Shown here: positions 60,984 to 64,000 of the stretch, piece after piece
Layout of the letters: every line of letters starts with the position of its first letter
Position numbering within the stretch: position 1 is the first letter of the stretch
Assembly: GCA_026416895.1 (NCBI GenBank)
Contig: JAOAEH010000029.1
Span: 1 to 64,000, forward strand
DNA from: Elusimicrobiales bacterium
GTDB lineage: Bacteria > Elusimicrobiota > Elusimicrobia > Elusimicrobiales > UBA9959
Reading direction: 5' to 3'
Length of the DNA stretch: 64,000 nucleotides
Made by a program: the position numbers and the translations under genes
Notes under the pieces: generated by a model
Seen by the model: the letters and a program-made list of their open reading frames with translations, nothing else
Told to the model about the DNA's origin: nothing
Database searches by the model: none

Positions 60984-62768
60984 TTAATTATTCAATTCTT
61001 CTTCAATAGTATTTATTAATTCTCTTATAGTATAGGGTTTCTGAATAAATTTAAATCCTTTTTTTTCAATTTCATACCATCTAGATTTACTATCAACATA
61101 ACCACTATTAAAAATTATCTTTATTTGGGGATAACTCATCTTTATTCGATTTATTAAATCAAAAGAATTTCCATCTTCCAATTCAATATCAGTAAATATT
61201 AAATCAATATTTTCATTTTTTAATATATTAATCATTTCATTAATCTTTGAACAGGAAACCACTAAATAACCATTTTCTTTTAATATTCTCTCCACAAATC
61301 TTCTCAAGCCTTCATCATCCTCACATATCAAAATCTTTTTTACTTTGTGAGATAATACTTTTTGATATTGTATTCTTTCTACTAAACTTTTTTCAACATC
61401 ATAAAGTGGAATTTTAAATTCAAAAAATAAAAAATCTTCTAACTTGTCTATTTTCAACCACCCACCAAGTTTTTCAATATTCTTTTCTATAGATTGAAAA
61501 GAAAAGTAACTATATATTTTCTCAGTATCAGTATTATTTATAATAAAATACAAATCCTTTAAATTTTTTAAATCATACGAATTACATCTACCAGCTATAT
61601 TTATAACAGCAAAATTTCTTGCTGATGTTTCAAGATTTGAAACCGAAGATATAATAATTTTCTCTTCTCTTCTTAATGAAATTATTAATTCTCCACCATC
61701 TATTATAAACTCAGATAAATATGCACACAAACCATATATTATTTGCTGAAGAATTATTGGATCAGCTTCAACAAAAAGATTTTTCTCATCTATCCTAATT
61801 ATACCTTTTATATCCTTTCTTATAACTAACCTTATAACCTCTTTCACATAATCTATAAGTTCTGATATATTTATTTTTTCTTTTTTGAAAATAATTCTAT
61901 TAGAAAACATAGTATATCTGTTAACTACTTCAATTAACTTTTTAATAGAATTATTCAATTCATTAAACTCATTAGAAATTTCGGGATATTTATTTATTTT
62001 TTTGTCTATTACTTCTAAATATCCTATAATTGATGACAAAAAATTATTTATCTGATGAGTAGTTACACTTAAAAATTCATGCAAAAAATCCATCTTAAGA
62101 TTTATTGTTTGTTTATCTATTGTCTTTTTAATATTATCTATATTTATTAATAATCCCGCAGTTTTGCTTAAACTAGGAATATAAATCTCTTTACTTAAAA
62201 ACCATACTAATTTTCCTTCATAATCTTGTATTTGAAACATAAATTCACATTTGGAATCAGAAAGTAAAAACATTTTTCTTTTTTTAACCCTTTCAATATG
62301 CTGAGGATTAATTCTAGTTTTCCACAAATAAGGATCATCTCTAAAATTTTTAAATGGAATATTTAATATTTTTTCAATTGTTCTGTTTTTTAAATACCAT
62401 GGCCAGTCAATTTCGAGATTTGAACTATAAAAAACTATTTCTGGGAAAAACTTTTTAGCATCTATATTTTGCAATATTTTAATATATCCAACTAGATTAT
62501 ATATATTTTCTACTCTAAACTTTATATTTTCATTTTTTATATATATAACATTAGTTTCTGAATTGATAGAAACAACTAAGCTGGAAAATTCTTCATATTC
62601 TTTAATAAAACTTTCACTACCAAAAATGATCAATATATCATAATCTAATTTTAATAAATCTTTTGGAGTTGTCTCATTTACTTCAAAATTGTTTACTAAA
62701 TCCCTTTTCAAATTTTCTAAAAAATCAGATACATCTTTTTTTTCCTTTAAAATTAATACCTTTTCCAT
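60984..62768 (-). CDS. Kinase-like protein with eroded ATPase domain and C-terminal receiver
   Basis: 594 residues. Residues 1-100 resemble a receiver lacking the acidic pocket. A PAS-like region (about 115-215) follows. The HisKA-like helix has VTTHQINNFLSSIIGYLEVI with His238. The ATPase domain is heavily altered: the N-box position reads YGLCAYLSEFIIDGG with no Asn, and neither the DxGxG nor the GxGLG motif is present, though strands such as GGWLKIDKLEDFLFFEFKIP remain. The receiver (about 475-594) is normal, with EDDEG, acceptor in LIFTDIELEDG, Ser in FNSGYVD and KPYT. It is probably not an active kinase; it may be a phosphotransfer scaffold. Downstream of a sigma-28-like promoter. Confidence 0.8.
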   Translation of the reverse strand: MEKVLILKEKKDVSDFLENLKRDLVNNFEVNETTPKDLLKLDYDILIIFGSESFIKEYEEFSSLVVSINSETNVIYIKNENIKFRVENIYNLVGYIKILQNIDAKKFFPEIVFYSSNLEIDWPWYLKNRTIEKILNIPFKNFRDDPYLWKTRINPQHIERVKKRKMFLLSDSKCEFMFQIQDYEGKLVWFLSKEIYIPSLSKTAGLLINIDNIKKTIDKQTINLKMDFLHEFLSVTTHQINNFLSSIIGYLEVIDKKINKYPEISNEFNELNNSIKKLIEVVNRYTMFSNRIIFKKEKINISELIDYVKEVIRLVIRKDIKGIIRIDEKNLFVEADPIILQQIIYGLCAYLSEFIIDGGELIISLRREEKIIISSVSNLETSARNFAVINIAGRCNSYDLKNLKDLYFIINNTDTEKIYSYFSFQSIEKNIEKLGGWLKIDKLEDFLFFEFKIPLYDVEKSLVERIQYQKVLSHKVKKILICEDDEGLRRFVERILKENGYLVVSCSKINEMINILKNENIDLIFTDIELEDGNSFDLINRIKMSYPQIKIIFNSGYVDSKSRWYEIEKKGFKFIQKPYTIRELINTIEEELNN

Positions 62769-62799
62769 AATAAAACCAAATATTACATTCTATTAATTA

Positions 62800-62826
62800 T
62801 TATCCGTAATATATGATTGAACTTTA
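62800..62826 (-). promoter_or_regulatory. Sigma-28-like promoter of the kinase-like/GT/OmpR unit
   Basis: On the - strand TAAAGTTC (62819-62826), 11 bases, ACGGATAA (62800-62807). Thirteen of 16 positions match the FliA consensus with exact spacing, and CGGATAA is shared with the flgM promoter. The -35 box uses the stop codon of the upstream gene. It would start transcription about 25 bases before the kinase-like ATG. Confidence 0.68.
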
Positions 62827-63690
62827 ATTTTTTCTTCTATCAAAAAGAATCATATTATATTTTCTAGGAACAAATGATTTTAGATATTTCTTAATCTCAG
62901 AAGAAATACTAATTATTTGGCCATAATTTGTTATTTTTCTATATTTATTTGATACGCATGAAATTGATAATGTTATATTACTTCTTATTTTAGATTTTAA
63001 AACCTTATAAAAATTAAAATAAAAAAGTTTTGATATTTCATTTGCGATTTTGTTCCATTCTTCCCACCTACATATAACACTAAAATTATTACCGTTTATA
63101 TGTGCTGCTAAAGAATATTTATAATCTTTTATAATTTCTTCTAAGTTCAATGAAAATTTTTTCAAAACAAAATCTCCAAATTCGTAACCCATTATTTCGT
63201 TTATTTTTCTAAAACTATCTATATCTAAATCCATATAAACAAAAACTTCTTTATTTTCTATCAAATTCCTTATATACTTTTCTAAAAATATTGAAGATGG
63301 TAAATCCGTTAAAGGACTAATACCTTTAAAATATTTATCTCTTTCAATAAAATTTTTAACTCTTGCTATTAATTCTTGCCACAAAATTGGTTTTTTAATA
63401 AAATAATCTGCTCCAAATTTATAGCATTCAAATTCATCAATTTCTAAACCGCTTATCATTATAATATTAATGTCTTTATCCTTTAATCTTAATAACTTAA
63501 GAATATCAATACCATTAAAATCTCTAAGCTCAACATCTATTATAGCTAAGTTAACTTTATTTCTTTTAACAAAATCTAAAAATTTGACTCCTTCATTAAA
63601 ATAAAAAAGATTTAAATTATTTTTTAAAAAAATTTTATTAGAAAGTTCTACTAATTTTATATCATCATCAACAAATGCAATTTTATACAT
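62824..63690 (-). CDS. Receiver-degenerate GGDEF protein
   Basis: 288 residues. Receiver (1-120) with Asp8-10, acceptor Asp52 in LAIIDVELRDFNG, Ser in MISGLEID and Lys in IKKPILW. The GGDEF domain (about 130-285) keeps LTDLPSSIFLEKYI and the substrate-binding strand FVYMDLDIDSFRKINEIMGY, EFGDFVLK. The active-site turn GG[D/E]EF reads NGNNF, so cyclase activity is unlikely; it may bind GTP or c-di-GMP instead. I chose ATG 63690, with GGAG seven bases upstream overlapping the previous stop. Confidence 0.85.
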   Translation of the reverse strand: MYKIAFVDDDIKLVELSNKIFLKNNLNLFYFNEGVKFLDFVKRNKVNLAIIDVELRDFNGIDILKLLRLKDKDINIIMISGLEIDEFECYKFGADYFIKKPILWQELIARVKNFIERDKYFKGISPLTDLPSSIFLEKYIRNLIENKEVFVYMDLDIDSFRKINEIMGYEFGDFVLKKFSLNLEEIIKDYKYSLAAHINGNNFSVICRWEEWNKIANEISKLFYFNFYKVLKSKIRSNITLSISCVSNKYRKITNYGQIISISSEIKKYLKSFVPRKYNMILFDRRKN

Positions 63691-63691
63691 T

Positions 63692-64000
63692 TTATCTCCA
63701 ACCACATTGGTTAAATACTTCTTCTTCTTTTGATATTATTTCATTTATTTTCTTTATTTCCATATCAGAAAGAACAATATCATTATTCCAATATTTTTTC
63801 AAAATTAAGAAAAATTTTTCTTTACTTTCTTCATCTATTAATTCACTACCTGGATTTCTTCTAATCTCATTCAAAAAATTAGAGTTTTGTTTAAATTTCC
63901 ATACTATATAACGAGCTTTTAAATCAATATTTTGTTTTTGAATTTCTGAAATATTTTTAATAAGGACTTGACAATCATCCGATATAGAGTATCTAAAATT
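63692..64000 (-). CDS. C-terminal part of an unknown protein (continues past right edge)
   Basis: The frame is open from the right edge to the TAA at 63692, giving at least 102 residues. It is helical, Lys/Glu-rich (EESKEKFFLILKKYWNND, EIKKINEIISKEEEVFNQC) and has no motif I recognise. It ends right before the receiver-GGDEF gene and overlaps that gene's ribosome site, so the two are probably co-transcribed. Confidence 0.6.
   Translation of the reverse strand, partial: NFRYSISDDCQVLIKNISEIQKQNIDLKARYIVWKFKQNSNFLNEIRRNPGSELIDEESKEKFFLILKKYWNNDIVLSDMEIKKINEIISKEEEVFNQCGWR

Noticed and set aside
1..64000. tRNA, rRNA, insertion sequences, transposases or phage genes
   Set aside because: I found no cloverleaf-like sequences, transposase motifs or inverted repeat ends; the island looks vertically organised rather than mobile.

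Overview
The window comes from a strongly AT-rich, motile, diderm bacterium. The outer membrane is implied by a beta-barrel porin, by P- and L-ring proteins (FlgI, FlgH) and by a KpsF-type arabinose-5-phosphate isomerase. Stop and Trp codons are standard. The FliW-CsrA pair, CheD and CheX, 'AHDFNN'-type hybrid kinases and hemerythrins recall anaerobic or microaerophilic diderms such as Deferribacterota or delta-proteobacterial relatives, but I cannot fix the phylum from sequence alone.

Layout. Positions 2-7240 (+ strand) hold the end of a 2-Cys peroxiredoxin with a clear terminator, two hybrid histidine kinases and a small unknown protein. From 7237 to the right edge every gene is on the - strand, forming one continuous motility and chemotaxis island. 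Read in the direction of transcription (right to left) it contains: a receiver-GGDEF protein; a kinase-like/receiver protein, glycosyltransferase and OmpR-type regulator (62.8-59.1 kb); the distal rod, ring and hook-junction operon flgF-flgG-flgA-flgH-flgI-flgJ (59.1-55.5 kb); flgM-flgN-flgK-flgL-fliW-csrA-flagellin (55.4-51.0 kb); fliD, fliS and a flagellin-modification block (MAF-like protein, CgeB-like glycosyltransferase, KpsF) followed by regulators (51.0-41.8 kb); the basal-body operon PilZ-like-flgB-flgC-fliE-fliF-fliG-fliH-fliI-fliJ-fliK-flgD-flgE-PilZ-fliA (41.6-31.4 kb) with a trailing glycosyltransferase; the chemotaxis operon, receiver/Hpt/cheY/cheX/cheW/hemerythrin/hemerythrin-MCP/cheA/cheR/cheD/cheY/cheX-like/cheB (28.2-18.0 kb), then a porin and a repeat protein; and motA-motB-flhA-flhF-fliM-like-fliN-fliOP-fliQ-fliR-flhB (15.9-7.2 kb). 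No gene-free gap reaches 300 bases; the longest is 151 bases (41624-41774) and carries a promoter.

Regulation that can be read directly. Three structural operons (motA, flgB, flgF) start with TTGACA-N17-TATATT or TAAAAT, a housekeeping-type promoter. Three other units carry TAAAGTT[T/C]-N11-NNGGATA[A/T], a sigma-28 (FliA) pattern: flgM (15 of 16 consensus positions), the chemotaxis operon, and the kinase/glycosyltransferase/OmpR unit at 62.8 kb. In all three the -35 element uses the TAA stop codon of the preceding gene. FliA is encoded in the early operon and FlgM in the late one, the expected checkpoint layout. The flagellin leader has a perfect CsrA site in a hairpin loop plus a GGAGG ribosome site, directly downstream of fliW and csrA.

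Most unusual points: a hemerythrin fused in frame to a methyl-accepting chemotaxis protein by read-through of that receptor's own ribosome-binding site; a FliM homologue without the usual N-terminal CheY-binding segment; a FliO-FliP fusion; an FlhF with an eroded GTPase domain; a very short FlgB; FlgH without a lipobox cysteine; and a five-repeat, Cys-spaced envelope protein beside motA.
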